Positions 1 through 9,404 of a stretch of 64,000 bases of DNA are shown here, in pieces. The notes under the pieces are model-generated. The model was not told where the DNA came from and made no database searches. It saw only the letters and a program-made list of their open reading frames with translations. Made by a program: the position numbers and the translations under genes. This stretch comes from Bacteroidetes bacterium endosymbiont of Geopemphigus sp. (GTDB lineage: Bacteria; Bacteroidota; Bacteroidia; Flavobacteriales; Blattabacteriaceae): assembly GCF_002904345.1 (NCBI RefSeq), contig NZ_PEIH01000005.1, positions 178,449 through 242,448 on the forward strand, in the 5' to 3' direction. Within the stretch, counting starts at the first letter, position 1; each line of letters starts with the position of its first letter.

Positions 1-599
1 TAAATAAAGTAAAAAAACACAAGAAGGATCATTTTATTTTAAAACGATAATTAATTTGAGCCGGTCGACGCAATGTAGCATAAGAAGAAGTTTCTCAAAG
101 GGTTTGAGAGGTAGATTTTAGTTCTGGCTGTTTGCAAATAAGAAGAATACTCTTTACACAAGGGGATTTCCTTTATAATACAATCTTTAAGTCATTTCAT
201 ATATTGTTGTAGTCCTTCGCTTTGGACAATAAATGTTCTCCGGAAGTGGCTCGAAGGTCGCCTTACGATGCTTAAAATGGTAATACGTACCGGTATAAGA
301 AAGAATCACCGAGCGGAAGAAATTGATTTTTTTGACTCGAAGACTGCTTAATTTTACAAGTGTTCTTGCTCTTTTTAAGAGTATACTTCAGAGCTTTTTT
401 CTTTTAGAATCTAAAGACTTAAGATGGGAGTTTTTCTTTTTAGGTGAAACGATCAAGATCTTTTCTTTCGATTTTTTTTCGCTAGCTTTTTTTATCTTGC
501 CTCATAGGATTTCTTTTCTTGACCGGAGCCTTCAAAAGAATTTATCCGTAAAGGCTTGCTGATTTTTAAATTAACTCTGGTTAACTTGCCGTTGCGTTT
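1..599. other. No recognisable gene (non-coding or fully decayed)
   Basis: I see no gene I can name here. A 79-codon plus-strand reading frame at 323-562 is rich in Phe and Leu and resembles no family I know. The minus strand may hold the far end of the decayed exbD gene or a gene behind it, since exbD remnants run up to about 600, but I could not follow the similarity further. Confidence 0.5.
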
Positions 600-858
600 G
601 AATTTCATTATGAAAATTCAAGACATGGATTCATAGGAGATTTTTTTACGATCTATATAATAAGCTCCTGACTTTCGAATCATCACATAGGTGTTCGCTG
701 TTTTATACTATCACTTTCCTAAGCATCGCTCAAATCCAACGTATTATTGACCATAAGAGAAGAGGTCAGCATGAAAAAAAGTAGCGAAAAAATAAGATGT
801 TCGTTATCAAGGAAGAGCTGAACCCGGTCTGGATAGGTTTTTTTCCTCTTAAGTTCAT
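600..858 (-). pseudogene. exbD: Decayed exbD (biopolymer transport protein)
   Basis: ExbD is the periplasm-facing partner of ExbB in the proton channel that energises TonB-dependent outer-membrane receptors. Reading the minus strand from the ATG at 858 gives MNLRGKKPIQTGFSSS, the usual ExbD start. A frame change then leads to FFMLTSSLMVNNTLDLSDA, the end of the single membrane helix, and a further change to YVMIRKSGAYYIDRKKIS, the periplasmic beta strands. At least two frameshifts and in-frame stops break it, and the C-terminal half is not recognisable. Its start overlaps the end of the exbB remnant, so the two were once a translationally coupled pair. Product not expected. Confidence 0.8.
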
Positions 859-1345
859 CAGGAGAGCTGTTGATTAACGGCGTCGATAAAATCCTGAGGC
901 TGCAGCTTCTAAATTCGCAGCAGCGTGATCTATTTTAATTACCAGAAGATTAAAAAATATATGTTACTATTCTAATAACAAGCCCGGCAGCAGTTGTATT
1001 CATAGCTATGTAAATTCCATGGGCGAGCAGTCCCCTTTTCCCATATGATAGACCTGCTGCTTACCAAGATTCTCCATGGATTGTGAGATTTTACTTAAGG
1101 GAGGCTCAATGCGCACTAGACTTTTTTCAATCATCATAGATCATATCGCGAATAGTGACACTAAATTCTTGATAGCTCCCAAAAAAATAACTTAACACAA
1201 ACAAACGTTCAAAAAAGAGGAAGATCACTTCGAGAAGCAGAAAAAAGATAAGCAAAAGAATCGCATTTCCTATAGCCCAACCACTTGTAAGAAATTCCCA
1301 TATTGTATATCGCTCGTCAGGGACTGACGAAAATGGAGAAAAGGT
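858..1345 (-). pseudogene. exbB: Decayed exbB/tolQ-type proton channel
   Basis: MotA/TolQ/ExbB family remnant. The first membrane helix is still visible on the minus strand near 1300-1220 (WAIGNAILLLIFFLLLEV). The cytoplasmic region follows near 1135-1030 (MIEKSLVRIEPPLSKISQ, then SMENLGKQQVYHMGKG). The third helix is near 1005-880 (NTTAAGLVIRIVTYI, then FFNLLVIKIDHAAANLEAAA), and the end is FIDAVNQQLS. About 30-50 residues between the cytoplasmic region and the third helix, which normally hold the second helix and its GTV motif, are absent, and at least three frameshifts are present. The loss of a pore helix makes function impossible. It precedes the exbD remnant in the usual order. Confidence 0.82.
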
Positions 1346-1381
1346 ATAACATAATACTTTATTATTAATAGGGTTTAAAAA

Positions 1382-2686
1382 TTACAGGCGTTTGATTTTA
1401 GCGCCCAGCGCTTGTAAGCGTTTATCGATACATTCATAGCCTCGATCTATCTGCTCTATGTTATGTATAATACTCTTACCCTGGGCTGAAAGCGCGGCGA
1501 TAAGCAAGGCGATACCTGCTCGTATATCTGGAGAGTTAAGAGATGATCCGCGCAAGGGCGAATTATGATTCATACCGATGACCGTTGCGCGGTGTGGATC
1601 ACAAAGGATGATCTGCGCGCCCATCTCGATGAGTTTATCGACAAAAAACAAGCGACTCTCAAACATTTTTTGATGAATTAAGACACTTCCTTTAGCCTGA
1701 GTAGCTGTTACCAAGAGTACACTCAGAAGATCCGGACTAAGCCCTGGCCAAGGCGCATCAGCCAGTGTCAGTATAGAACCATCGATAAACTTTTGAATGC
1801 GATAATGTGCCTGGGAAGGGATGTAAATATTATCTTCACGGCGCTCGATCTTTATGCCAAGTTTTTGAAAACTTGCCGGGATTACTCCAATATTTTGCCA
1901 GCTGACATTTTTTATGGTGATCTCCGAACGAGAAAGAGCCGCCAAAGCAATCCAGCTGCCGATTTCTATCATATCGGGCAAGATCTTATGAGAACATCCT
2001 CCCAGTGCCTCGACTCCTTGTACGCTAAGTAAATTAGAACCTGTACCTTCTATGCGTGCGCCCATAGAAATAAGCAATTTGCACAATTGCTGAATATAAG
2101 GCTCACAAGCAGCATTATATATGGTGGTTTTTCCGCGAGCTAGTACAGCGGCCATTAGAACATTCGCCGTTCCAGTAATTGAAGCCTCTTCTAAAAGGAC
2201 GTAAGCGCCCGTAAGACGCTCTGCATGAACTTTATAAATACGTTTTTCCTGAGAATACTCAAAACGAGCCCCTAAGGCTTTAAATCCCTGAAAATGAGTA
2301 TCCAGCCGACGACGCCCAATTTTATCACCTCCAGGTTGCTGAAGAAAAACTTTTCCAAAACGAGCCAATAAAGGTCCGATAATCATAACAGAGCCACGAA
2401 TCATGGAAGCTTCTTTTTGAAATTTTTCCGTAGAAAGGTAATCCAGATCAAGGGTATTAGCCTGAAAAGTGTAATGGCCATGAGCGTTTTCCTGAATTGT
2501 AACGCCGAGGTTTTTAAGAATACACATCAAATATTTAATGTCCTGAATCTGAGGAATATTTTGAACATGTACCGGCTCTGAGGTTAAGAGCACGGCACAT
2601 AAAATTTGCAAAGCCTCATTTTTAGCACCTTGCGGGATTATTCCGCCTTTTAGCGGACAACCGCCTTGAATCTCAAACACTCCCAT
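1382..2686 (-). CDS. murA: UDP-N-acetylglucosamine 1-carboxyvinyltransferase MurA
   Basis: Cytoplasmic enzyme that transfers enolpyruvate from PEP to UDP-GlcNAc, the first committed step of peptidoglycan synthesis. The N-terminal substrate loop KNEALQ is at residues 22-27 and the inside-out alpha/beta barrel repeats run throughout; about 434 residues is normal. The mobile loop reads PGGDKIGRRRLDTH, with Asp (residue about 121) where E. coli has Cys115; from family knowledge this Asp form is active and insensitive to fosfomycin. I chose the ATG at 2686 because MGVFEIQGG matches the usual start. An upstream TTG at 2779 would add 31 unrelated residues and a 107-base overlap. It overlaps the end of the DUF4290 gene by 14 bases, so the pair is probably one operon. 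Confidence 0.95.
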   Translation of the reverse strand: MGVFEIQGGCPLKGGIIPQGAKNEALQILCAVLLTSEPVHVQNIPQIQDIKYLMCILKNLGVTIQENAHGHYTFQANTLDLDYLSTEKFQKEASMIRGSVMIIGPLLARFGKVFLQQPGGDKIGRRRLDTHFQGFKALGARFEYSQEKRIYKVHAERLTGAYVLLEEASITGTANVLMAAVLARGKTTIYNAACEPYIQQLCKLLISMGARIEGTGSNLLSVQGVEALGGCSHKILPDMIEIGSWIALAALSRSEITIKNVSWQNIGVIPASFQKLGIKIERREDNIYIPSQAHYRIQKFIDGSILTLADAPWPGLSPDLLSVLLVTATQAKGSVLIHQKMFESRLFFVDKLIEMGAQIILCDPHRATVIGMNHNSPLRGSSLNSPDIRAGIALLIAALSAQGKSIIHNIEQIDRGYECIDKRLQALGAKIKRL

Positions 2687-3311
2687 TAAATCCAAAAAAC
2701 TTCTTTTTTCTGTGCGGGTTGCTGTACGGGCTGTTTTTATTTCTTCTTTTTCCATTTTGCAGGATTTCCTCACTAACAACCAGGGGATCCGATAGCGTAT
2801 TCACTACAATTTTCCCTCCCGATAATCTACGAAGGTCTTCAAAAATTACACTATCCTCTACCGTATCCTTATTCCATTTGATATAATTTTTTTTCATAGT
2901 ATTGGCAATAGCATATATCAATCCCTCTTTTTTATCAGGATCTAAACATTCAACGGCCACGGCAATCATATCTCGTACAATTTTTCCATAGTAGCGAACC
3001 TCCAGCAAATATTCAGGATAAGAAATTCTTCTGGGAGGACGTTGAAATTGTTCAGGTTCGGGTTGAGAAAAAGGGGAATCTACTTTCAATTTAAAATCGG
3101 ACATGATAAAGAGCTGATCCCATAACTTATGTTGAAAATCAGGAACATCTCTAAGATGTGGATTTAAATCGCCCATAACTTTAATAACACTCCAAGCACA
3201 GCGATTACGTTCATTTTTATCCTCTATAGCTACCACATGCCAGATCATATTATGAATATGGCGTCCATATTCAGGAATGATCATCTTTGGACGCTCTGTG
3301 TTATATTCCAT
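2673..3311 (-). CDS. DUF4290 family protein (Bacteroidota marker)
   Basis: A 212-residue protein of the DUF4290 family, which I know only from Bacteroidota and which has no established function. The conserved opening MEYNTERPKMIIPEYGRHI, the phrases NPHLRDVPDFQHKLWDQL and FIMSDFKLKVDSPF, and the tract KKNYIKWNKDTVEDSVI near residue 140 are all typical. There is no signal peptide or membrane segment, so it should be cytoplasmic. The C-terminus is basic (KRRNKNSPYSNPHRKKKFF). In this phylum it commonly sits directly before murA, as here, with a 14-base overlap. That coupling hints at a link with envelope growth but does not prove one. Confidence 0.92.
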   Translation of the reverse strand: MEYNTERPKMIIPEYGRHIHNMIWHVVAIEDKNERNRCAWSVIKVMGDLNPHLRDVPDFQHKLWDQLFIMSDFKLKVDSPFSQPEPEQFQRPPRRISYPEYLLEVRYYGKIVRDMIAVAVECLDPDKKEGLIYAIANTMKKNYIKWNKDTVEDSVIFEDLRRLSGGKIVVNTLSDPLVVSEEILQNGKRRNKNSPYSNPHRKKKFFGFNGSV

Positions 3312-3326
3312 AGGTTTTTAGGATTA

Positions 3327-3741
3327 TCAAATTTTTATCAAAAGTAGTGTATTATACCTAATAATCCCCAAAGCCTGATGATTGAACCCTTTATGGTTTT
3401 TTTCAATCCGATGAGGGCAATCCTCAGAAATATTATCTAAAGTCCAGGAAAACTGATGCTTAATAAGAAAATCCCTCACCAAGAAATCTTGTTTGGAGCA
3501 AACAGGGCATGAATTATGCACACAAAGATCTACATGAATGAAAAATTCCACCCTAGTCATCTATTTCATCATGAGCTTCTCTCACATTGAAAAAACAGGG
3601 CACCATAAGATGCGCATCTATGTGCAAAGCACTTCCGTATTTGATAATTCTCAAATTATGCAAGTCGATCCAGTTAGGTTTTCTATGAAATTCTAGGTAA
3701 TTGACAATTGAGTTGATGAGTTTTTCATCGGACTCATCCAT
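3327..3741 (-). pseudogene. C-terminal remnant of a cation diffusion facilitator (CDF) transporter
   Basis: Two overlapping minus-strand frames (3553-3741 and 3327-3560) together read as the cytoplasmic C-terminal domain of a CDF metal-efflux protein: WIDLHNLRIIKYGSALHIDA, then HLMVPCFFNVREAHDEIDD, then in the other frame VEFFIHVDLCVHNSCPVC. The cysteine-rich tail is typical of Bacteroidota members. A frameshift lies near 3553-3560. The transmembrane half with its metal-site Asp and His residues is missing: the sequence upstream is instead a remnant of an unrelated SDR gene. So a deletion has joined two dead genes. Intact homologues export Zn, Fe or Mn. Confidence 0.78.
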
Positions 3742-4115
3742 GACTCCTGCGGCAGTAGTTGTATGCTGGTATATAGTAGACCTCTTTTATATTGGTATCG
3801 ATGATCTCATCCCAATCTTGCCACAGCTCGCATCGGCAAAAGATTCAAAACCTAGGGCTACAGCAGCATTGTTAATGAGGACACGAAATGTTTTTCAGAA
3901 AGCATCGAATGAACTTACCTCCTGGAAAACTGTCTTATATTTTTTAATATTAAAATTAAGTGCTTCTACGGACACTGAATAATTTTTTATTAAAATTCTT
4001 TATATCTATTAAGTGATCTCCGCGATGACCTCATATTATAAGGGCATCGCCTTCTTTAGCCAAACGTTCAGCACAAGCGACACCAATACCTGAGATTACA
4101 GCGGTAATAGCTATT
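3742..4115 (-). pseudogene. Remnant of a short-chain dehydrogenase (YdfG-like SDR)
   Basis: Minus-strand fragments of a classical SDR oxidoreductase. Near 4110-4050 the sequence reads SGIGVACAERLAKEGDALII, the Rossmann cofactor loop with its leading TGA.. residues damaged. Near 3890-3750 LINNAAVALGFESFADA is followed after a frameshift by DEIIDTNIKEVYYI, the NNAG-like strand and the helix behind it. The catalytic Ser-Tyr-Lys half is gone, and the sequence runs directly into the CDF remnant. Several frameshifts and internal losses are present. Confidence 0.72.
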
Positions 4116-4120
4116 TCTCT

Positions 4121-6385
4121 TCATGAGAGTATATTGATTTTGGCAAATCTTAATAGAAGCTTTTTCTCACCTACTTGCTCGAAACGCACAAGAGCCACCT
4201 TATCAGGCTCAGTTCCTTGAATTTCCATTACCTGGCCTTCTCCAAAACGCTCGTGACTCACGCGCATTCCCTTGCCCAGGAGGTTCATCTTATCGCTTAG
4301 CGCTTTGAAAGGAAACTCTCTTAGATGCTTAGCTTTTTTCATTATGGTTTTTTCTTTGCGCGAAATTTCAAAAAGATCATCAGAGGGGATCTTTTCAAAA
4401 AGTGAGGATTTAAGGGACGAAGGAGAAAATCTTTGTGCTTGCGCGCCTATCTTAGCCAGTCGATTCTGATCAATTTCCTCAATAAAACGACTGGGCTGAC
4501 CATCGATAAGTTTTCCCCAGCGATAGCGCGTGAGCGCATAGCTCAGTACAGCTTGTTTTTGGGCACGGGTTAAAGCGACATAAAATAAGCGTCTTTCCTC
4601 TTCAAGATCATCGCGAGTAGTCAGACTGAGCATAGAGGGGAAAAGATTTTCTTCCAGACCTACGATAAAGACCACCGGAAATTCAAGGCCCTTCGAGAGA
4701 TGGACCGTCATCAAAGAAACGCGGTCTCCTTCTTGATTATCAACTATATCAGTGGCCAGGGCGACATTTTCTAAAAAAGCCGCCAGGGATATATTGCCGT
4801 CGGCCAGCTGAGCCTGTTCCTCGACATAAGCCTGCAGACTGCTCATAAATTCCTGAATGTTTTCATAACGCGAAATGTCTTCAGGGGTGTCATCCTGGCG
4901 AATATCACCAAGCAAACCGGAGTTTTTGACTACCTGCTGAGCTACAACATAGGCCCCTTCAGGTAACTTCAGGGAAAAGCGTTTAATCATTACAATAAAT
5001 TCTTCAAGCCTCTTCAAAGTCCCTTTATCAAGGGACATTAATTCAGGATTTTCGAGCAATTCATAAGCTGTTTTGCCTTGATCAGCTGCCATTACAAGTA
5101 ATTTATTAATCGTAGTTTGTCCTATACCACGAGCCGGATAGTTAATAATGCGCAAAAGCGCTTCCTCATCGTTAGGGTTGACCAGCAAGCGAAGATAGGC
5201 AAGCAAATCTTTGATTTCTTTGCGTTGATAAAATGAAAGGCCACCATAGATTCGATAGGGAATATTTTTCATACGAAGCGCCTCTTCGATTGCGCGCGAT
5301 TGGGCATTGGTACGGTAAAGAATGGCGAAATCTTCATTGCGCAACTGATGATGAACCTTAAGCTCAAAAAGCGTATTGGCTATAAAGGCAGCCTCTTCTC
5401 CGTCAGAGAGGGCTCTATAAAGTTTGATCTTTTCCCCGCTCTCGTTTTGAGTCCATACTTTCTTTTCTAACTGCTCCTTATTGCATGCAATCACATCGTT
5501 AGCTGCCTGAACGATATAATTTGTGGAACGGTAATTCTGCTCCAGATGGAAAATTTTGGCGTCAGGATAATCCAATTGAAAATTTAGAATATTACGGATA
5601 TTCGCTCCGCGAAAGGCATAGATACTTTGAGCGTCGTCACCTACTACGCAGAGATTTTTATAGCGAGCGGCCAAAGCCTTTACGATAAGATACTGTGAGT
5701 GATTAGTATCCTGATATTCATCTACCATAATGTATTTGAAACGCTCTTGGTATTTATATAATACTTCAGGAAAGCATGTAAAAAGCTCATTGGTACGTAA
5801 TAAGAGATCATCAAAATCCATAGCTCCGGATTTAAAGCAACGATCTACATAGGAACGATAAATATCCCCCATACGAAGTCGTAAGCTTTCCGCATCGCGC
5901 TCTTGAAGCTCAAGGTCATCAAAATAGGCCCGAACGGTAATAAGATTACTTTTGAACTGAGAAATACGCGAAAGTAGAGCCCTGGGTTTATAAAGATCTT
6001 TCTCAAGTTTTAAGTCCTCTATGATTTTTTTAATGACACTTTCGGCATCTTGCTGGTCGTAAATAGTATAATCCGAAGGATAACCTAAGCGGGAGACCTC
6101 AGCACGGAGTATACGGGCAAAGACTGAATGAAAAGTTCCCATCCAAAGGTTTTCCACCTCCGTGGAATTTACCAAATGCGCGATTCGTTGTTTCATCTCC
6201 CGAGCGGCCTTATTAGTAAAGGTTAAGGAAAGAATATTAAATGGATCGATGCCCTCTTGCATTAAATGTGCGATGCGATAGATGAGCACACGTGTCTTAC
6301 CCGATCCAGCCCCGGAGATGACCATCATCGGTCCTTTGATTGTAGTAACAATTTGTGATTGAATCGGATTAAGATCAGCTTTCAT
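4121..6385 (-). CDS. pcrA: ATP-dependent DNA helicase PcrA/UvrD (SF1A)
   Basis: 3'-5' superfamily 1A helicase that unwinds DNA in nucleotide excision and mismatch repair and clears proteins from DNA. All motifs are present in order: Q-motif LNPIQSQ, Walker A GAGSGKT (residues 25-31), Walker B/motif II DEYQDT, motif III and IV QNYRST and LYRTNAQSR, motif V TVHLSKGLEFPVVF, motif VI RRLFYVALTRAQ. The tail GMRVSHERFGEGQVMEIQG is the small beta domain found at the end of PcrA proteins. About 754 residues is normal. The ATG at 6385 is preferred to a TTG at 6412, since it begins right before the conserved N-terminus. It stands alone between a dead SDR gene and empty DNA. Confidence 0.95.
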   Translation of the reverse strand: MKADLNPIQSQIVTTIKGPMMVISGAGSGKTRVLIYRIAHLMQEGIDPFNILSLTFTNKAAREMKQRIAHLVNSTEVENLWMGTFHSVFARILRAEVSRLGYPSDYTIYDQQDAESVIKKIIEDLKLEKDLYKPRALLSRISQFKSNLITVRAYFDDLELQERDAESLRLRMGDIYRSYVDRCFKSGAMDFDDLLLRTNELFTCFPEVLYKYQERFKYIMVDEYQDTNHSQYLIVKALAARYKNLCVVGDDAQSIYAFRGANIRNILNFQLDYPDAKIFHLEQNYRSTNYIVQAANDVIACNKEQLEKKVWTQNESGEKIKLYRALSDGEEAAFIANTLFELKVHHQLRNEDFAILYRTNAQSRAIEEALRMKNIPYRIYGGLSFYQRKEIKDLLAYLRLLVNPNDEEALLRIINYPARGIGQTTINKLLVMAADQGKTAYELLENPELMSLDKGTLKRLEEFIVMIKRFSLKLPEGAYVVAQQVVKNSGLLGDIRQDDTPEDISRYENIQEFMSSLQAYVEEQAQLADGNISLAAFLENVALATDIVDNQEGDRVSLMTVHLSKGLEFPVVFIVGLEENLFPSMLSLTTRDDLEEERRLFYVALTRAQKQAVLSYALTRYRWGKLIDGQPSRFIEEIDQNRLAKIGAQAQRFSPSSLKSSLFEKIPSDDLFEISRKEKTIMKKAKHLREFPFKALSDKMNLLGKGMRVSHERFGEGQVMEIQGTEPDKVALVRFEQVGEKKLLLRFAKINILS

Positions 6386-7160
6386 CGCAATAGGTAGGTT
6401 TAGGGATTTCAAATATACAAAACACTACTTATCTTATTCATATAGATGATATTTGATAAAATAGTTTTTTGTGCAAAGAATTAAATAATAAAACTAAATA
6501 GTTAAAATATATAACTATAAAAACAATATATATTATTGTTAATTATGATACAAAATTATTTTTATAAATTCTTATAAAAAGGAATATATACTTTGAGTTT
6601 TCACTTACAGTAAGACCCCTCCTTAAAACAGGATATATCCCACTGAGTTTTCATTATTTCTCACGAAAAAATAATAATCAACTGATAATTTATAAATAAA
6701 AACAGCCTTAGGGGAAAAAGTAATGAAAAATAATGTGATAAATAGAAAAACTATAAATAAAAATACAAAATCATTATCAATAACATTGAAAAAATAACAG
6801 ACGAACTTACGCTATATAAATCCAGACCGGATCGGTGATATGATTAAAAATGAAAATAAATAAATTATTTTTGATGAATTTTTTATTATCTAGCTTAAAA
6901 TAGATTCTTAAGAAATTTAATTTGAACGGCATTCTCTTGCAGTAAATCAGAAATAACAATTAACTTGTTATCTTTCAATCGGTTTTCCAATTATCTAGCC
7001 CTGCTAGTTTGCGAAATTACATATGTCAGAGCGGCAAAGAGTAGTAGTGGTTCGCGCCGTAAATTTTTTACCACAATGCTAACAGAGTCTTTATACCTGA
7101 ATTTTTGAAATCATTTAATGTCTTTAGACATAATTAAGTGCCATTATTTCCTCAAAAAGA
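6386..7160. other. Gene-free AT-rich stretch
   Basis: Nothing I can recognise. The stretch is strongly AT-rich, with only short frames on both strands. A minus-strand phrase near 6990-6900 (NRLKDNKLIVISDLLQENA) looks gene-like, but I cannot assign it. This may be a fully eroded gene between pcrA and mnmE. The upstream region of pcrA, starting at 6386, should contain its promoter, but I see no clear TAnnTTTG element at a useful distance. Confidence 0.5.
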
Positions 7161-7194
7161 CAAAAAAAATTGTACCCCACAGCACGGGGTACAA
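7161..7194 (-). terminator. Intrinsic terminator downstream of mnmE
   Basis: A perfect 9-bp inverted repeat TTGTACCCC / GGGGTACAA (7170-7178 and 7186-7194) with a 7-base loop. Read on the minus strand it is followed by a run of eight T (complement of 7162-7169). It lies about 135 bases beyond the mnmE stop codon and fits a rho-independent terminator for that gene. Confidence 0.75.
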
Positions 7195-7328
7195 ATGAAG
7201 TACAAAATTAATCCCAATAAATAGGTAATAACTCAAAACAAGAATTAAGAGTTTAATTTATTAATGAACTGTAAATAAGTTGATAATTTTCTATACTAAG
7301 AGTTTACTATAGATTTGTTTTGCCAGAG

Positions 7329-8705
7329 TTATTTTCCGATACAAAATTTCGAAAAAATATTTCCCAATAATTCCTCGCTACTTATCTCTCCGCTGATTTC
7401 TCCTAAATAATCAAGTGCACAGCGAATATCTGTTGAGAGCAAATCACCGGGTCTTTTTTCATTGACAGCTTGTTTGATATCATGTATAGCCCGCAAGGCC
7501 TCATGTAAAACCTCATAATGCCTGCTATGTGTAATCAAGGTGCGATCCTCTAAAGCCCTGTGATCCACCAAATCGAATAAGGCCTTAAGAAGCCTGTCGA
7601 TTCCTTTTTCTTTTTTTGCTGAAATACGAAAAGTTTCTTTGAAAGCGTCATCCGGAGAAAAAGAATCCTGAGAAAGATCTGATTTATTCGCAATAACAAA
7701 AATTTTTTTATCAGGATAATTTTCAGAGAGATTATGAAGTTCTGCCAGAAGAGCTTTTTTGTCAAAATCCGAAAGATCAAAAAGATAAAAAATCACCTGA
7801 GCCTGATGTATGCTCTCAAAAGTCTTTTCAATACCAAGAGCCTCTACTCTATCTCGGGTCTGTCGAATTCCTGCGGTGTCTATAAATCGAAAGCGTATAC
7901 CAGCGATTATTAGCTGATCTTCTATAACATCGCGCGTGGTTCCGGGAATATCTGAAACAATAGCACGTTTTTCTTGTAACAAAGTGTTGAGCAAAGTGGA
8001 TTTACCCGCGTTCGGAGGGCCAATAATCGCAACGGGAATCCCTTGTTTAATAGCGTTTCCCAAAGCAAAGGAATCGAGTAAAAGCTTAAGGTGTCTTTCG
8101 ATAGTTTCAAGCAGCTCCGAAAGATGAGATCGATCTGCAAACTCAATATCTTCCTCGGAAAAATCCAGGCTCAGCTCAATAAGAGAAGCAAAATCGATAA
8201 GTTCAGAGCGAAGCAATCTGATATGATTTGAGACGCCCCCTCGAAGCTGGTGCATAGCTAGGGCATGATCCGCCTCTGCCTGCGATGCAATCAAATCCGT
8301 CACCGCTTCTGCCTGGGAAAGATCCATTTTCCCATTCAAAAAGGCGCGCAACGTGAATTCTCCGGCTCGTGCCATACGAGCGCCTTTTTGTATAAACAAT
8401 TGCAAAATACTGCGCGTAATATAAGGCGATCCGTGACAAGAAATTTCGATAACATCCTCTGCGGTGTAGGAATTCGGCGCTTTGAACAAAGAAAGCAACA
8501 CTTGATCGAGTGCCTTGTTTTTATCGAAAATATACCCTAAATGTAAAGTATGAGAAACTTGCTCCTGTATTTTTTTCCCCGGCTTCGAGGCCTTAAAAAG
8601 GCTCTCAACGATGGAAAAAGCTTTTGAGCCGGAAATACGAATCACAGAAATCGCCCCATGACCATCAGGTGTGGCCAGAGCAACTATGGTGTCTTGATCT
8701 AACAT
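7329..8705 (-). CDS. mnmE: tRNA uridine-5-carboxymethylaminomethyl modification GTPase MnmE
   Basis: With MnmG, MnmE builds the cmnm5 or nm5 group on wobble uridine 34 of several tRNAs. The N-terminal tetrahydrofolate-binding domain is present (DTIVALATPDGHGAISVIRI at the start), followed by the helical domain and an inserted Ras-like G domain with GPPNAGKS, DTAG and NKSD. The C-terminal CIGK motif with its essential Cys is intact, and about 458 residues is normal. The ATG at 8705 is chosen because MLDQDTIVALAT is the usual beginning; the ATG at 8741 adds 12 unmatched residues. It is monocistronic, with an intrinsic terminator downstream. Confidence 0.96.
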   Translation of the reverse strand: MLDQDTIVALATPDGHGAISVIRISGSKAFSIVESLFKASKPGKKIQEQVSHTLHLGYIFDKNKALDQVLLSLFKAPNSYTAEDVIEISCHGSPYITRSILQLFIQKGARMARAGEFTLRAFLNGKMDLSQAEAVTDLIASQAEADHALAMHQLRGGVSNHIRLLRSELIDFASLIELSLDFSEEDIEFADRSHLSELLETIERHLKLLLDSFALGNAIKQGIPVAIIGPPNAGKSTLLNTLLQEKRAIVSDIPGTTRDVIEDQLIIAGIRFRFIDTAGIRQTRDRVEALGIEKTFESIHQAQVIFYLFDLSDFDKKALLAELHNLSENYPDKKIFVIANKSDLSQDSFSPDDAFKETFRISAKKEKGIDRLLKALFDLVDHRALEDRTLITHSRHYEVLHEALRAIHDIKQAVNEKRPGDLLSTDIRCALDYLGEISGEISSEELLGNIFSKFCIGK

Positions 8706-8974
8706 AGAACAAATGTATATATCCTCTCTTAGCAAGAGCATCTGTCATATAAATAAAAATCATAAAATATTGAGCGGCAAATCGATAAATTTGAAAATCC
8801 TTTCAATGGTTCATAACCGGAATAACAACAATATATGTTTTTAGAAAAGATAAGCAGAGGATTTTTTGTATCAGCAGTGGTAGTTTACTCTACTTTTCAT
8901 TAAACACACAGGATAAAGATTTTAAATATTCAAGCTCGTTTCTCGACGAAAAAACATTCCAATTAAAAGAGTAA

Positions 8975-9356
8975 ATCCTGCGTGTATCCCTTATTTTATA
9001 TGGAACGGCATTAATTTTAGGTTCGATTAAAAAAGATTTTCAAGAAAACCTTCAAAAAGGCAATCATTCCGCAGATGATTACATTCAATATACACCTATG
9101 GAGATTTCCTTGACATAAAGGCAAAAAATACCACATGGAATTTAAAGATTCACAAGCTTACTGGGTCTATAGCGGTTATCCTTTTGCCATAACTACCGCC
9201 ATTTTGCGCATAACTAATTACAAACATTGGATATCAGATGTATTGGAAGGTACCGGACTGAACATATTGGTAGCGAACCTAGTGTATTATTTCGAGCCCC
9301 TGAAAATTTGGGATCCCTTTAAATCAAAAAGAATACGCCTTGATTATTCTTCCTAA
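8975..9356 (+). pseudogene. Remnant of a PAP2-type membrane phosphatase
   Basis: The first part (about 8976-9118) reads ALILGSIKKDFQENLQ then NHSADDYIQYTPMEIS, the N-terminal region of Bacteroidota PAP2 lipid phosphatases with its DDYLQY-like motif. The second part (9135-9356) reads ITNYKHWISDVLEGTGLNIL followed by VANLVYYFEP, the C-terminal motif carrying a catalytic His in KHWxSDV. The central membrane helices and most of the SGH motif (here SGYPF) are deleted, and a frame break lies near 9118-9130. PAP2 enzymes dephosphorylate phosphatidate or undecaprenyl pyrophosphate in the inner membrane; this copy cannot work. Confidence 0.75.
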
Positions 9357-9404
9357 TCTGCGATTAAACAGCTATGAAACCAGCGTAGGCCTGGTGATAT
9401 AATT

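Noticed and set aside
323-562. 79-codon plus-strand frame rich in Phe and Leu
   Set aside because: No family resemblance, no promoter element or convincing signal, and located in a zone of decayed minus-strand genes; most likely a chance frame.
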